Positions 21,401 through 29,998 are shown, counted from the stretch's first letter. The stretch: DNA of 64,000 nt from Owenia fusiformis (GCA_903813345.2 CAIIXF020000002.1:8825555-8889554); one strand, 5' to 3'. Made by a program: numbers and translations. Notes: generated by a model from the letters alone, not told the origin.

Positions 21401-24305
21401 TACGTATCATAATACATTTACATCCGTTTAAGTAAATCATTCGAAATGGCGAACAGAAATCGACGTTAGACATATTTTATAAACTGTACTACACCAGAAA
21501 ATGGTACATATCTTGTGTGAGAATGCCAAAATATAAGAAACGGTTCCATCCTTTTGGGTATGGTAATTCATTTTTTTATAATCGCATCGTTTAATTTGCG
21601 CTGGCCAATCTATCTTGCAAATTGCAGGTTGTCGTATTACGTATATGTCTGCACAAGTGCCGATTGGAAAGAACCAAAAATTATTACAGGATGCAGAACA
21701 CAGCAAGAAACAAAGTGTTTTTAAGTTTTTACTAGTATAACCTTGACCTAAGAGTTGTATCACTTTTACAGAGGAGGATTAACACCAGAGTTCAAAGATG
21801 ACATACGCTTATAATGTAAACCTGCATTGAGATGACATACAGTCCTCTGATTGGTCCATATCGATAAACAAAAATGGCGGATTCAAGATTTTCTAATAAC
21901 GCTTAGAATAATATTATGTTGATTCCTGGCTTATTAACCAATATCATAGCTTGGTTTTTCACATCAAGATAAAGAAATATGCAAGGAATATGTTAACCTC
22001 GATTAAAACATCACGACGACGCGCTATGTTCGAAAATTAACTGGTGCGACTTTGCGCAAACGAAGGTGGTACGCAAGAGACATATTATGTGTCATCGCTA
22101 AGCTGTGGGGCTTTCCCTCCTCTTCTTAAACATTACGTCTTTATTTTAGATCTTAATATTTTGAGCATGACCTACAATATTTAAAAAGCTGAGATCAATG
22201 GAATATTGCTCTCCAAATGTGGAAAATTAACAATATAAAAAATTGAAGTCATCTCTCTTATCAAATAACTTACAAGATGTCTAGTAGTGGAGTCATTTAC
22301 GGCAACAATTAAAACCCTAGAATTGCACATGCTATATATATAGCACCATTTTTTTTACATGAGTAACACTAATACATATAATTTTGATATCAAACGAAGT
22401 GGTGTTGAAAAGTGGCCCCATTTGATAATAACAGGCCTTGGAATTTTTGGACATTCACATTGACATTCACATTTATCAATCTTCAAAAGATCCCCTGCAG
22501 AACAGTTTTAGTGTAATGAATCCCACATTCCCATGATGTTACAATAACATGATTATCTTCAAAAAGAAAAGGATTAAAATTTTTCTTTTACCTAGTTCCA
22601 AAGATATTTGCGTTTGAATATATATGTATGTATCTTTATTTCCCACATATGTGTGGATTTCATATGAACTTATATTACAGGCGCATTGACACTAGTATTC
22701 TGCTAGCGTCATTAATAATAACATCACAATTTTAAAGGAACAAGGTTAAATAAGAAAACAATACAATCATATGGTTAATTTTGTGCAGTGTTCGGAAATG
22801 GAGGTACCAATGATACATTATTTTCCCTTATCAATCGATCAACATAGTGTAAATACTCTGTAACTACAGTTGTTGAGATCTCTGTGTTTGAGTCTGGTGG
22901 TCTGCAGATCATAGCACTGACGTTCGGCAAACGACTGAATTCTTCATCTTGGTTTAAGTTGAGGGCTCTGATTACTTGCTCTCTTTGCGAGTTGTGGTTG
23001 GCGCACTCTTGAAGAATATGTGAAATATCGTAGTGTCATTGTAAAGTATTCCACATTTTTCACACAAATATTCCCTATTTTCGAGTGGCATTGATATCAC
23101 CTTCGCCATTGTTAATGATTCTCTCGGTATCGTATGGTCCTTTTGAGCAGTTTTCCATAATTGGTGTTCTCTTAATCTGTTTGTTGGTAACTCCCCATTG
23201 GGTGCAATTATAAACGGCTATCAATATGGCTTCACTAAAGTGTCCTTTCCTCAAAAAGTCCACGGTGAAATTTTCGATACATGACCGAAATCACGTAGCA
23301 ACTTTTTAATGACCAATAAATCAATTGTTCTAGTTATTGTGACGTATTGACGTATATACAGGGTGGTCAAAAAACTGGAAACCCTTACAACATTTTCCTA
23401 ATATCTTTATTATTTTAAGAAATAACTTTGCACATTTTTACATCACTCAATTTCCTACCAGCCTACCATATTCCATGACCATCTGATTGATAGTCACCAT
23501 GTTACAGCACTTTAAAGAACATTCCAGGTGGCCACTATTGCGCTGAAGACCAACCTGCACATGTTGTCCAAAATGTCCCTACCTATGGGGATATGGCAGA
23601 GATAGAGTGTATAATAATGACCCCAGGACAATTGCAGACCTCAAAAATGAGATCATCTGTATTACATTCAGGCCATACCTGCTGAGGAATGCATTTGGAT
23701 CATTGACAGCTGTGCAGGTTTGCCTACAGCGCGATGATGGCCAAACCTGAAGCATGATGTTCAAAGTGCTGTAAAATTGTGACTATCAGTCTTATATTCA
23801 TGAAATATGGTAGGGTGGTAGGAAAATTGAATGATTTACAGATGTGTGAAATATCAGGGAGTAATTTCTTAAAATGACAACGATATGAGGAAAATGCAGG
23901 GTTTCCGTTTTTTACCACCCTGTATTATCATATTAGAATCCTAGATATAGAATAAATATTTTATCTTACCTCATAAACACTTGTCAACCGTAGTTTGTGA
24001 TACAATGGAACAAACACATGGGCGGCTAAGGGCCCTACGATAGGAGCACATAGGTTCCTAAGCCAGTACATAGAGCCATTAACGTACACTTCTGTTGGTA
24101 TTCCCAGCACAGCTACAGCAGAGAGACTAGTGGCAATGATCGAGAATGCAACTGGAATAAAATGTAAGTTTCTGCCTCCGAGGAGAAACTCTTCAGTTTG
24201 GCCATCTCTTTTATTTCTTCTTGCTTTCCAAGCTGAGAACATTCCTATTGCCATCGAAAGAGCAAGTATTACTCCGAAAACAACATAGTCCGCAACAGTC
24301 GACAT
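302..24305 (-). CDS. SLC5-family sodium/solute cotransporter, copy A (SMCT/SMVT-like), 14 exons
   Basis: Exons in transcript order: 24305-23970, 19894-19829, 11423-11372, 6482-6415, 5825-5671, 5216-5076, 4564-4435, 3863-3775, 3330-3203, 2218-2061, 1893-1703, 1248-1124, 818-694, 424-302. All introns are GT-AG, phases are compatible, and lengths sum to 1887 nt (628 aa plus stop), close to the family's roughly 600-640 aa. The SSF core is visible: DYVVF and FLLGGR in exon 1, ELRYNKVVR in exon 2, GGIRAVVWTDVLQ in exon 5, and ASAALSTMSS across exons 8-9. In known SLC5 structures the serines of that last motif lie in the TM8 sodium site. The start is the ATG in CAAAATGTC, a context shared by all three copies. 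The product should be a multi-pass plasma-membrane symporter; the substrate is unknown. Introns 1-3 are inflated by transposons. Confidence 0.88.
694..818 (-). CDS. copy A exon 13 (cysteine-rich cytosolic tail)
   Basis: A 125-nt exon starting GA|TTTCCTCGG after a weak acceptor TTTGAAG and ending GTTGAG|GTACAT in phase 0. It encodes FPRLDDVNQDLVFNCCDKIC and more cysteines. Phase fits both neighbours, which is the main support. Confidence 0.72.
1124..1248 (-). CDS. copy A exon 12 (last TM segment)
   Basis: A 125-nt exon encoding LYRLSYMWQGGFGALMTIIF, equivalent to the LYSxSYLYxxxxGTLVTL segment of SLC5A8-type proteins. Ends in phase 1 before GTGAAT. Confidence 0.83.
1703..1893 (-). CDS. copy A exon 11
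   Basis: A 191-nt exon encoding GALIGTIVSMGITTWIGIGA and a Ser/Thr-rich extracellular loop with potential N-glycosylation sites. It is 6 nt shorter, in frame, than in B and C (197 nt). Confidence 0.85.
2061..2218 (-). CDS. copy A exon 10
   Basis: A 158-nt exon encoding two membrane segments, including VRIGGIAGGPITGLFLLSVF, which matches the GGPxxGLFxLG segment of SLC5 proteins. Ends in phase 0 before GTATTT. Confidence 0.87.
2293..3097. mobile_element. ACG-rich TIR element in copy A intron 9
   Basis: Bounded by a perfect 21-bp inverted repeat, CTATCACACCAAACTAGTTC plus T at 2293-2313 and its complement at 3077-3097. The left end recurs internally near 2670 (CTATCACACCAAACAAGTTG), so the element contains a duplicated end. 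The interior is full of GAACG/ACGT motifs and has no transposase. The same element lies at the same place in copy B, so it predates the A/B duplication. Confidence 0.75.
3203..3330 (-). CDS. copy A exon 9
   Basis: A 128-nt exon encoding TMSSIQNAMAAVWLEDFIRP; together with the preceding serine this forms the conserved STxSS...NAxA..xEDxI motif. Donor GTTAGT. Confidence 0.87.
3775..3863 (-). CDS. copy A exon 8
   Basis: An 89-nt exon encoding LMPLFVTDMLSSAPGAVG and VACVASAAL, ending in phase 2 inside a serine codon. This is the start of the TM8 sodium-site region. Confidence 0.87.
4258..4410. mobile_element. fragment of retroelement R in copy A intron 7
   Basis: About 150 bp (TAGTGCCAAAAGGAAATGAC ... 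AAGAAACAATGTCTAATACC) matching 58860-59010 and the complement of 47480-47622. Copy B lacks it at the same point (GGTCTAG), so it was inserted in A or lost from B. Confidence 0.6.
4435..4564 (-). CDS. copy A exon 7
   Basis: A 130-nt exon encoding SVYISLVILVLSLSLYTFVG and the loop CDPVKSGRVRNHNQ. Donor GTATGA. Copy B has a 2-nt deletion in this exon. Confidence 0.85.
5076..5216 (-). CDS. copy A exon 6
   Basis: A 141-nt exon encoding WDPSPFVRHTVWSLGLG and later QVTIQRYGSVDSKRNAQ, the family's QVQRY-type segment. Donor GTATGT. Confidence 0.86.
5290..5565 (-). mobile_element. 5'-truncated LINE 3' end in copy A intron 5
   Basis: The left side (AGTTTTATTGTTATTTACAG, then GAGCCCACTTATCAACTACT) resembles the 3' end of the LINE at 16391. 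Copy B intron 5 is about 270 bp shorter and lacks it, so the insertion is specific to copy A or lost from B. Boundaries are approximate. Confidence 0.5.
5671..5825 (-). CDS. copy A exon 5
   Basis: A 155-nt exon starting AG|GGTGGTATTCG and encoding GGIRAVVWTDVLQTLVIIAG, one of the most conserved SLC5 segments. Ends in phase 2 before GTAAAT. Confidence 0.87.
5940..6260 (-). mobile_element. decayed retroelement R coding fragment, copy A intron 4
   Basis: Minus-strand translation still shows KYLDFKSRH, the motif of the better-preserved copy at 59425-59904. A related stretch sits in copy B intron 4 (31560-31900), so it was there before the A/B duplication. Confidence 0.5.
6289..6332. repeat. partial duplicate of exon 4 donor region
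   Basis: ATTGCGGTATCGTTTAAATA and following bases repeat 6390-6434 with a few changes. The duplicate includes the last 17 or so exon bases and a decoy donor (GTTAG instead of GTAAG). Copy B does not have it. Confidence 0.55.
6415..6482 (-). CDS. copy A exon 4
   Basis: A 68-nt exon encoding MPIWVAVLVMGGICTIYTAI after completing a split valine codon. Donor GTAAG at 6414-6410. Its 3' end is partly duplicated at 6289-6332. Confidence 0.85.
6606..8697. mobile_element. TA-flanked MITE M1 (Tc1/mariner-type ends)
   Basis: Ends CAGGGCGTTCAATAAGTATT and its complement, extending as roughly 80-bp inverted arms, with TA on both sides. No transposase. It is interrupted by M2 (6695-7737), inserted within the left arm. 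Confidence 0.75.
6695..7737. mobile_element. TA-flanked MITE M2 nested in M1
   Basis: Inverted ends CAGGGTGTTCCAAAAGTAAC flanked by TA. The arms are long and include an inverted pair around CACAATACCCGGGGCAAC (near 6866) and its complement (near 7553). Interior non-coding. Confidence 0.78.
8707..9327. mobile_element. MITE M3 (CAGGGTGGG ends)
   Basis: Left end CAGGGTGGGCCCAAAAACGT, right end the complement of CAGGGTGGGCAAAAATACGC. TA follows on the right; no clear TA on the left. It directly abuts M1. Confidence 0.6.
9440..10175. repeat. palindrome-rich interval in copy A intron 3
   Basis: Contains AAACCATCGAATATCAC repeated in both orientations (9775-9885), a GAGTGAGCGCAGCGAGTGAG tract at 9473 and several ATATATC palindromes. 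No gene is visible. Confidence 0.4.
10185..11285. mobile_element. foldback element with about 390-bp inverted arms
   Basis: 10185-10575 and 10895-11285 are imperfect reverse complements. Both carry CCCCGGACAGGTTGTATGAT, the AAACCTGTATTTTATTGACA region and the AATGAATAACAATAATCAG region. The loop of about 320 bp is unique. It ends less than 90 bp from exon 3. Confidence 0.75.
11372..11423 (-). CDS. copy A exon 3
   Basis: A 52-nt exon encoding LSLGVQLYAPSTFLSY and ending in phase 1 (TATG|GTAAG). It lies about 90 bp from a long inverted repeat (10185-11285). Same length in B and C. Confidence 0.85.
11895..12360 (+). repeat. ATGTCACCA-bounded AAGGTCA repeat element, copy 1
   Basis: Begins AAAATGTCACCATCTAGTTG and ends with the hairpin ATGTCACCACTTTTTGGTGG/TGACAT. 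Between are diverged repeats of GACCTTGAGAAGGTCATTGA and GATTTGAACTTCTGAGAAC motifs. Related copies: 24690-24935 (reverse) and 46233-47790. Confidence 0.6.
12490..12802 (+). repeat. tandem-duplicated Ty3-like 5' region, first copy (left part)
   Basis: Nearly identical to 15800-16101, from TATGTACTTTATATTGGCGG through GGTACTGCGGGTAAAACCC. Its continuation (15648-15797) was separated by the TTAA element. It may include an LTR or 5' UTR of the gag element. Confidence 0.6.
12807..15643. mobile_element. 2.8-kb TTAA-flanked DNA element, non-autonomous
   Basis: Flanked by TTAA at 12803-12806 and 15644-15647. Terminal inverted repeat AGGGAATGCGAARTTT (16 of 17 bases). The tandem duplicate at 16090-16110 shows the empty site with a single TTAA. 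TTAA duplication is typical of piggyBac-type elements, but no transposase ORF is visible; the longest ORFs (14259-14480, 15000-15269) are unrecognised. The interior has several GTACGG/CCGTAC palindromes at 13560-13890. Confidence 0.8.
15648..15797 (+). pseudogene. Ty3-like gag 5' fragment, first duplicate
   Basis: From ATG at 15669 it encodes MDIKSIMPPPRMEF and WRIFIRSFDWYLAAIGD, then a stop. This N-terminal style is common in Ty3-type gag proteins of invertebrates. It differs from the second duplicate at Asp/Ala (GAC/GCC). Confidence 0.6.
15800..16105 (+). repeat. tandem-duplicated Ty3-like 5' region, second copy
   Basis: Repeat of 12490-12802, leading without interruption into the second gag start. 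It contains AATAAAAACC at 16029 and the uninterrupted TTAA at 16102-16105. Confidence 0.6.
16126..16383 (+). pseudogene. Ty3-like gag, 5' part (frameshifted)
   Basis: ATG at 16126 opens MDIKSIMPPPRMEFAGDVEK. A frameshift near 16250 separates this from NAAGPKAAQIYETFKFVEG and FEKYCIPK, which run up to the LINE insertion at 16384. The gag resumes at 18679. It is broken by a frameshift, the LINE, and absence of the downstream pol. Confidence 0.65.
16391..18678 (-). mobile_element. 5'-truncated LINE inserted in gag
   Basis: Flanked by a 7-bp target duplication AAATTAA (16384-16390 and 18679-18685). The 3' end, read on the minus strand, finishes in a TATCT-rich tail (CTTATCTTATCTTTATC). The 5' end starts after the endonuclease region, so the element was dead on arrival by truncation. 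Only the RT and C-terminal parts remain. Confidence 0.85.
16559..18678 (-). CDS. LINE reverse transcriptase, 5'-truncated but open frame
   Basis: Open across about 706 LINE-derived codons. RT motifs, numbered from the upstream Met at 18787: NYRGISMLSCIYKLY near 195, the catalytic DLEKAYD near 270, SGLRQGDTISPISFSIYIN near 320, and YADD at 366-369 (17681-17692). Near the C-terminus is a C-x2-C-x4-C...H-x4-C cluster (CCLCEQNC...HFVFHC), usual in jockey/I/CR1-like LINEs. The frame extends upstream to a Met at 18787 only by reading antisense gag, so that Met is not the native start. The N-terminal endonuclease is missing. Intact RT motifs suggest recent insertion. Confidence 0.85.
18679..18977 (+). 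pseudogene. Ty3-like gag, 3' part
   Basis: Continues the gag broken at 16383: NETYERFVFRSRYKSDGESF, then DFLVDLKSKILTCNY, DQIVIGINNQRLQERLLRE and a stop at 18977. This is the retrotransposon gag core. No CCHC, protease or pol follows; the sequence runs into a different RT relic at about 19080. Confidence 0.75.
19080..19565 (+). pseudogene. second LINE reverse transcriptase relic
   Basis: Plus-strand reading gives QSAYLENRFIGTNARLLIDY, SLDFKKAFDSLNW and RGIRQGCPISALLFILCVEI with in-frame stops. After a frameshift near 19490 comes HANDTTLILENKESI in place of YADD. It is a different LINE lineage from the 16391 element, clearly decayed, and lies directly after the gag fragment. Confidence 0.75.
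19829..19894 (-). CDS. copy A exon 2
   Basis: A 66-nt, 22-codon exon carrying ELRYNKVVRILG, the conserved family stretch after exon 1. Acceptor CAG and donor GTAAC are present. Exactly 66 nt in copies B and C too. Confidence 0.85.
20357..20530. repeat. minisatellite of GCGCATTATACCGAAACC type
   Basis: About six diverged copies of a 30-31 bp unit made of two half-units, CATTATACCGACGCG and CATTATACCGAAACC. Located in copy A intron 1. Confidence 0.75.
20531..22619. other. copy A intron 1 interior, nothing recognised
   Basis: AT-rich, no convincing gene. A weak minus-strand reading at 21680-21763 (IQLLGQGY) hints at another retroelement R fragment. Confidence 0.4.
22620..23285 (-). pseudogene. 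decayed LINE 3' end (C-terminal zinc-finger region)
   Basis: Minus-strand reading from 23264 gives FLRKGHFSEAILIAVYN and, across stops and a frame change, CEKCGILYND and ECANHNSQREQVIRALNL. This is a C-x2-C...C pattern like LINE C-termini. The left flank (GTATCTTTATTTCCCACATA) would be the 3' end. No RT motifs remain. Confidence 0.5.
23359..23922. mobile_element. TA-flanked MITE M4
   Basis: Ends CAGGGTGGTCAAAAAACTGG and CCGTTTTTTACCACCCTG, TA on both sides. The arms of about 150 bp are imperfect inverted repeats. Lies 48 bp downstream of copy A exon 1. Confidence 0.78.
23970..24305 (-). CDS. copy A exon 1 (start codon, first TM segments)
   Basis: Encodes 112 residues from MSTVADYVVFG to LTSVYE, with donor GTAAG at 23969-23965. 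It contains the SSF N-terminal signature EEFLLGGR followed by IIATSLSAVAVLG. It ends in phase 0. Confidence 0.9.
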
Positions 24306-26171
24306 TTTGTCACGTGTCCCGTCCTGTTATTGAGAGAATAATTTGGAATTCATATTTTTCTACATTACGAGGTATTCATCATGTCGACTCGTGTTGATTT
24401 GTTGATTGAATCACTTACGTCTATATAGCTTAAAACTTAAATTTGAATGATCTTGATTGTATCAAATATCAACTCTAAATGAGTCAGTATGACATTGTCT
24501 TTTTGGCTTTACTTTTATAGATTTGTGATCAGAAATAGTGTCTCTGTATACAGGTCGAAGTGTACAATCTCTATAGAGTTCCAATGCATCCGCTGTGTTA
24601 TGGCCTTGTGTCGGTCATGAAGCCCTGTGTGTTTTCTTGTCCTTTACGCTACCTTTAATGAACTGTTGCTATTGATTAACTGAACTATTATGTCAAGTGG
24701 TGACATATTGGGGTGGTCTCCGTTGTTTGTGATGGCGGTTGGCGATCGGCGGGAGGCGGGTGGCGGTTGGGGTCTGTAATGAATTCTCAAAACTTCCAAT
24801 ATTTAACAAATACTGTTTAGACTGACTTCAGTTTTTTTTCAAAATAGTTTTCAGAAGATCAAATCTGACTTTATATTTTAGATTTGACCTTCGGTCAAAA
24901 AGGTAAAATAGGTCTTTTTTAACTTGCTTCAAATGTATGTACTTTGTACATTTACCTCGATTTCTTATGTTCAAGGTATATAAATCATTTAATATGTATG
25001 TCAAGTAATCATGAAATTTATACGTCGTGTACTTGACATATATATTTTACATGTAGTTATTGGACATGGACGTATGAACGATATGCTCAGCAACACGACG
25101 GAATTCAAAATATAAATAACACACCAGTGTCTGCTTTCCTGTATTACTCCTGCGTCAAAGCTTGTATAGAAATGTTAAAGGACCTTATACACCCTCCATT
25201 GGGATCTCCCCATGAGAAAAAAATAATTCATCTGATTTTTCAAAATGAGTATTCTGCTTTAATTATTACATTTGTGAATGAATGGCATCCCATTGCAAAG
25301 AGGAGTAATTTAGCTTTATGGTATATTGAATGAAAATTGTGCAGTCATCATTGGTTTTATGTTTTCTTCCAATATTGCATTGGGCCCCATACACTGACTT
25401 TTGCGATGTTAATAAATTGGTCCCGAGCTAATTTTGGCCCGCTTTGCAAAAGGAATGATTACTCGCCCAACCATGACCCAATATCAACGAATTATATACC
25501 ATTGGAAAGAGGAGACACACGACTTTATGATACATTGAATGAAATCAATGCTGTTATCACTGGCTTTGTGCTTTTCTGAGATAACAATCTGTTGCGTGTG
25601 TTTGATACGCACTTTAGAGCTGATTAACTTTTCGGCAGCCATCCTGCATTCTGGTGGCCATTTTGGAAGTTCTTAAATAAATCTTGTCATCGCGATTCCA
25701 GGAAAACCACTTAAAATTGTTTACATATGTTATATATGGTAAGAAGTTCTTGAACTGATTAACTTTTCGGCAGCCGTCTTGCTTTCTGGGTCATCAAATC
25801 CACACTGCTATGTTTTAGGTACGATATTGTTCACCCCGTGCCTTGTTTCGATATTGCTAAGCCTTCGATTTCACTTAAGTCAAGTAGAATTTAGGTTCCA
25901 AATATTTTGAAACGACTACAATGAAAATCTCTCTCAGAGATAAAGATAAAGCTAATAAATTAATAAATCTATAAAAGTTTCAAGCATTTTATTTGTACTT
26001 TTATATACCAGCGCGCTGCCAGGCAGTTAGGGTCTAACAGAGATAAAATAAAACATAATCCTCATCTACTTTTGCCGATCTATTGATCCATATATAGCTC
26101 TTTCACTTAAACATAAATGCAATATGGCTTTTTCGCTTTATCATTTAGTTATAAATTTTGTACACATGCAT
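24306..26171. other. interval between copy A start and copy B end
   Basis: Should hold the copy A promoter and 5' UTR. TATACAGG...GTACAATCTCTATA at 24549-24579 is shared with the region upstream of copy B (37828-37868). A repeat fragment lies at 24690-24935; the rest has only short, unrecognised ORFs. The right end (from about 25880) matches positions 1-250 and is duplicated copy A 3' flank. Confidence 0.5.
24690..24935 (-). repeat. AAGGTCA repeat element fragment, reverse orientation
   Basis: GTGGTGACATATTGGGGTGG, then a GGCGGTTGGCGATCGGCGGG tract, then TTGACCTTCGG and TTTTTTAACTTGCTTCAAAT. This is the complement of the right part of the element at 11895-12360. Confidence 0.55.
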
Positions 26172-26294
26172 TCATATCTTGGTTACTTCATCAACATCTA
26201 GTTCTCCGGGTGAATGTCTTGATAAATATTCCTTGCTATTGTAATAGTACTCACTCCCAGGTACACAATCGCTATCAGTTATGTAATCAAGTTT
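26172..26294 (-). pseudogene. copy B exon 14 (downstream of premature stop)
   Basis: Acceptor and all 40 codons plus TGA conserved (DCVPGSEYYYNSKEYLSRHS), only six or so base changes from copy A. Confidence 0.7.
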
Positions 26295-26567
26295 CTGTAA
26301 ATACAGCAAAAAATAAAGATTTGTTTAGCATCCCAGGATACTGAACTGAACTCAATGATCAATCTGATTGACAGGGAATAAATCCACACGGTTCATTAAT
26401 TATCATGATTAATACGTTTAACTTTCATGTCAGAAATTAAGTAAAAGGTTACTTAAGTAATATGTCACACTCTACGTCTTTTGGAATAATGTATATGAGC
26501 CATTGACAAGTCATTAAAAAAATTTGGGACACAAAATAAAGGAAGACGTATCTATGTTTTTATGTAC

Positions 26568-26692
26568 CTCAACTAAGTGGCTTTTTCCTGTTGCTCTACA
26601 GCATTGTTATGTGGATTCAGAACAACAACAACAAACTTTATCACAGCAGTTAAACACCAAGTCTTGATTGACGTCGTCCAGCCGAGGAAATC
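26568..26692 (-). pseudogene. copy B exon 13 with premature TAA
   Basis: 125 nt with intact borders, but ACGAAA of copy A is ACATAA here, giving an in-frame stop at 26609-26607 after SEST. If translated, the tail would end 54 residues early. Confidence 0.72.
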
Positions 26693-27001
26693 CTTCAAAT
26701 TATATCCATGGTATCAATTTTGTGTGTAATGTTCTTATTTCACTAGGGTCCAATCCGGATTTTTATAAATATATATTTATTAATATTGATTGATATGCCG
26801 ATTATTAAAAGTATTTTGATAAGATCTGTGTTTTCCTGGATAACTAGTCGTAATTGGAAAAGGTCTCGGATGATTATATATATAGTTTGCGTCTGTCATC
26901 ATGTGTAATTTTCACAATTTCACCAAGACATTTAAGATGTCTATGGCATTCGGGAATTCATTTTAAGTCTGATGTGTCGACAATTAAAGGAATTCATTCA
27001 C

Positions 27002-27126
27002 CTGTAACACAGAGTTGTATAGAAGAGGCGACCATTCCAAATATAATCGTCATTAATGCACCGAACCCACCTTGCCACATGTACGAAAGTCTATAAAGAG
27101 TTATTATACTGCTGCTACCGCTATGT
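27002..27126 (-). CDS. copy B exon 12
   Basis: 125 nt, LYRLSYMWQGGFGALMTIIF retained. Confidence 0.8.
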
Positions 27127-27235
27127 CTGAAGCATAGATAAGAGAATACTCTAAAATGTGCGTGCGCAAGTGCCAACGAGGAAATATCAAAAGGTGTTAA
27201 AAACAGAGCAACAAAATGAAACATTTACAAATTAA

Positions 27236-27681
27236 AGATGCATTATACCATAGGTTTCTCCCTAAGACAATCAATGATGTCCTATTGTTATTGCTCATAT
27301 AATATCTCACATACCATGGATTTATCTTGAGAATAACTTTTGGGTATATTATTGCCTGAATATCGGAAATAATCAACAGAACAACCAAACTCCAGAATTA
27401 AACACAATCGAGGGGAATCCCAACTGAGTCACACAAGCGCTTTGAACCAGAGAGCCAATCAGGTTCATGATAAACAAATTCATCAGATAACAGGAGGACG
27501 TTCCCGGATTATCAAACTTCGAAAATGATAATATCGGCCAGCACAATCGCAAAATTAACACTAAAAGAAGGGGATTTGGGACTTATTCTTTGGTAAGTAG
27601 GTGGGTATATATGTGATTAAACTCAATATACAAAAAGTCCATAGGAGTCTTGATTGTGCTATCCTATGGCATAGAACCTCG
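27236..27681. mobile_element. 446-bp TTAA-flanked insertion, copy B intron 11
   Basis: TTAA at 27232-27235 and 27682-27685. Copy A shows the empty site ATTTACGAATTAAGTGTAC near 1345. Ends AGATGCATTATACCATAGG and, reversed, CGAGGTTCTATGCCATAGG match at 13 of 19 positions. Non-coding. Confidence 0.65.
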
Positions 27682-27845
27682 TTAAGTGTACGTGATGACA
27701 TACATGTACAAATATACAGAACAATAGTTGGAGATGCTATACTGAAAATGAATATGAATTGAAAGATGTATATACCTTATCTATATATGTATATATTATA
27801 TTTGAAAGTGTAAAAATCAGACTGTGCTTCTTGAGTCATACTTAC

Positions 27846-28042
27846 CCTGATTGTTGAGTAGTTGATACAAAACCGGAAAACTCTGTTGTTAGATCAGATA
27901 CCATGACAACAGTTGTTGTATTAACCAATGGGCACCCTGCTACAGAAGACGGAAGTGCAGTACTGGGCCCCGGATGTAAGAATGCACCTATCCCTATCCA
28001 TGTTGTAATACCCATGCTGACGAGTGTGCCAATAAGAGCCCC
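27846..28042 (-). CDS. copy B exon 11
   Basis: 197 nt, GALIGTLVSMGITTWIGIGA onward; two codons longer than copy A. Confidence 0.81.
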
Positions 28043-28209
28043 CTGAAAATAATTCCAAAATCGACCCTTGTTAAGACAACAAAGATTGAATAGGATTCAC
28101 AAATAATAGCATAAATAATCCATTGACGGAGCAGCATTTGTCATATTCGCAGAGGAGGACCCGACGTTTAATTTAGTGGGCTCAAAAGAAGAGAAGTTGG
28201 TGTAAATAC

Positions 28210-28367
28210 CGGTGTTGTTGTCCATGGAAAGAATACTGAGAGGAGAAATAGTCCAGTTATTGGACCACCCGCAATTCCACCGATTCGCACTTGTAAAGTG
28301 ACCAAGGTCGATCCAAGATATTCAGCTGATAATGCGACGCCTATAACTAATATCCCGAAAACAATTG
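28210..28367 (-). CDS. copy B exon 10
   Basis: 158 nt, almost identical to copy A exon 10 at the DNA level. Confidence 0.82.
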
Positions 28368-28441
28368 CTGAAATACATAAACGTTATACATTTTTACTGG
28401 ATATTTTCATCATCATTATTTTTGAAATACAAGTAACCCTA

Positions 28442-29228
28442 CTATCACACCAAACTAGTTCTCACTGCGTTCTCGAAAACGGGCTTCAACTGTATACGAA
28501 CGGACTGGACCTACTAAGAACCGTTTGGGATCTATTTACAAACTTCATCGAACGTACTCGAACGGGTAGGTCCTCTAGAACTTAGACAATGCTCAAAATG
28601 TTCTCGTGGTCGTCACGTTCTACAATTAGAACGAGTGACAACGTACTAACGACGAGCTGGACGTACTACGAACGGAACCGTCGTACTTCAATCCTACTAG
28701 GGACGTTTTAACAACGTGTTGAACTGTCTGCGGACGTGTTGAGAACGAGGTAGAACTAATTGCAAACGGGTTTAAACTGATAAGGAACGTATTTAACACT
28801 GCTTCTGAACGAGTTAGCAAAAATATAGCTATCACACCAAACAAGTTGCCACTGCGTTCTTCAAAACTGGTTTTAAACTGTGTGCGAACGGAATGAACGT
28901 AGCTGCAACTTTCTAAGGTCTATTTACGAACTTTATGAACGTTCTCAGACGGGAATGTGATTTTAGAATTTTGAATTGATTCAAAATTCGATGACGACCA
29001 TACCGTTCTGTAATCAGGTCATGTTGACCTTCTAGACTAAGGGACGCGTTCTACGACGTTGCAATCCGACGTGGTGCGACCTGAACGAACTGCGAACGAG
29101 ATGGACGTTTTGAAGACTGTTTAAGAACGAAGAAGCTAATTATTTCAGACATATTTTCCGACCACAGCCAGATTGAGCCGTTTTCGTAGGACTGGCAAGA
29201 ACGGGTAAGAACTAGTTTGGTGTGATAG
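28442..29228. mobile_element. ACG-rich TIR element in copy B intron 9
   Basis: Orthologue of the element at 2293-3097 with the same 21-bp ends. It is 18 bp shorter through two small deletions (7 and 11 bp) and otherwise almost identical by eye. Confidence 0.75.
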
Positions 29229-29333
29229 GGGGGTAACGAGGGGTAAGTCTGAAATTACTGAAATTATATTAAATAGGTGCTCAATTACATAAACACGGTA
29301 ATTCAGGTTCTAATTTTGAATTCAGGAACTAAC

Positions 29334-29461
29334 CTATAATTTGAGCCACAAGTTTTCCTTTGAAATCAGATATTTCCATATTGTATATTTTTCTATAAAT
29401 TGGTCTGATGAAATCCTCGAGCCAGACGGCTGCCATTGCGTTTTGTATAGATGACATTGTG
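29334..29461 (-). CDS. copy B exon 9
   Basis: 128 nt, TMSSIQNAMAAVWLEDFIRP retained. Confidence 0.82.
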
Positions 29462-29909
29462 CTGTAAAATAATATGGTAACATAGAATGTTGACTTGCAA
29501 AAAATGTAATTTGATTACAAAATATACACTGTGATTATATAGTTATAGTTATAAACCACCCCCTCCCCCAATCTCCTCTTTTCTGACAACAATTTTTTTC
29601 GAAATCTTTGATATGCCTGTCAATTTCATTCTAATGAGATAAACCCTTGCATACGTGTAATATGATGAAGAAAAGCCATGACCTTTGAGTGTTAGGGAAT
29701 ACTTCAAAACGTTATGTATGACTATATATTCATTGTCCTCTATTAAAAGAAGATACGCGATATACAAAGATGTGTATTGTATTACTAGAACGTACACATG
29801 GATTTAAAACATCCGTCCACTTTGCCGCAACCTCTGTAAATGGACCCTATTGATGATATAACACGAGAAAAAATAAAACCTACCATATATTGAAAAGACC
29901 TTGACTGAC

Positions 29910-29998
29910 CTGAGAGCTGCACTTGCGACACACGCGACCAGCAATCCAACAGCACCTGGTGCTGATGATAACATGTCCGTCACAAATAAAGGCATCAG
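29910..29998 (-). CDS. copy B exon 8
   Basis: 89 nt, protein identical to copy A exon 8 despite several synonymous changes. Confidence 0.82.
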
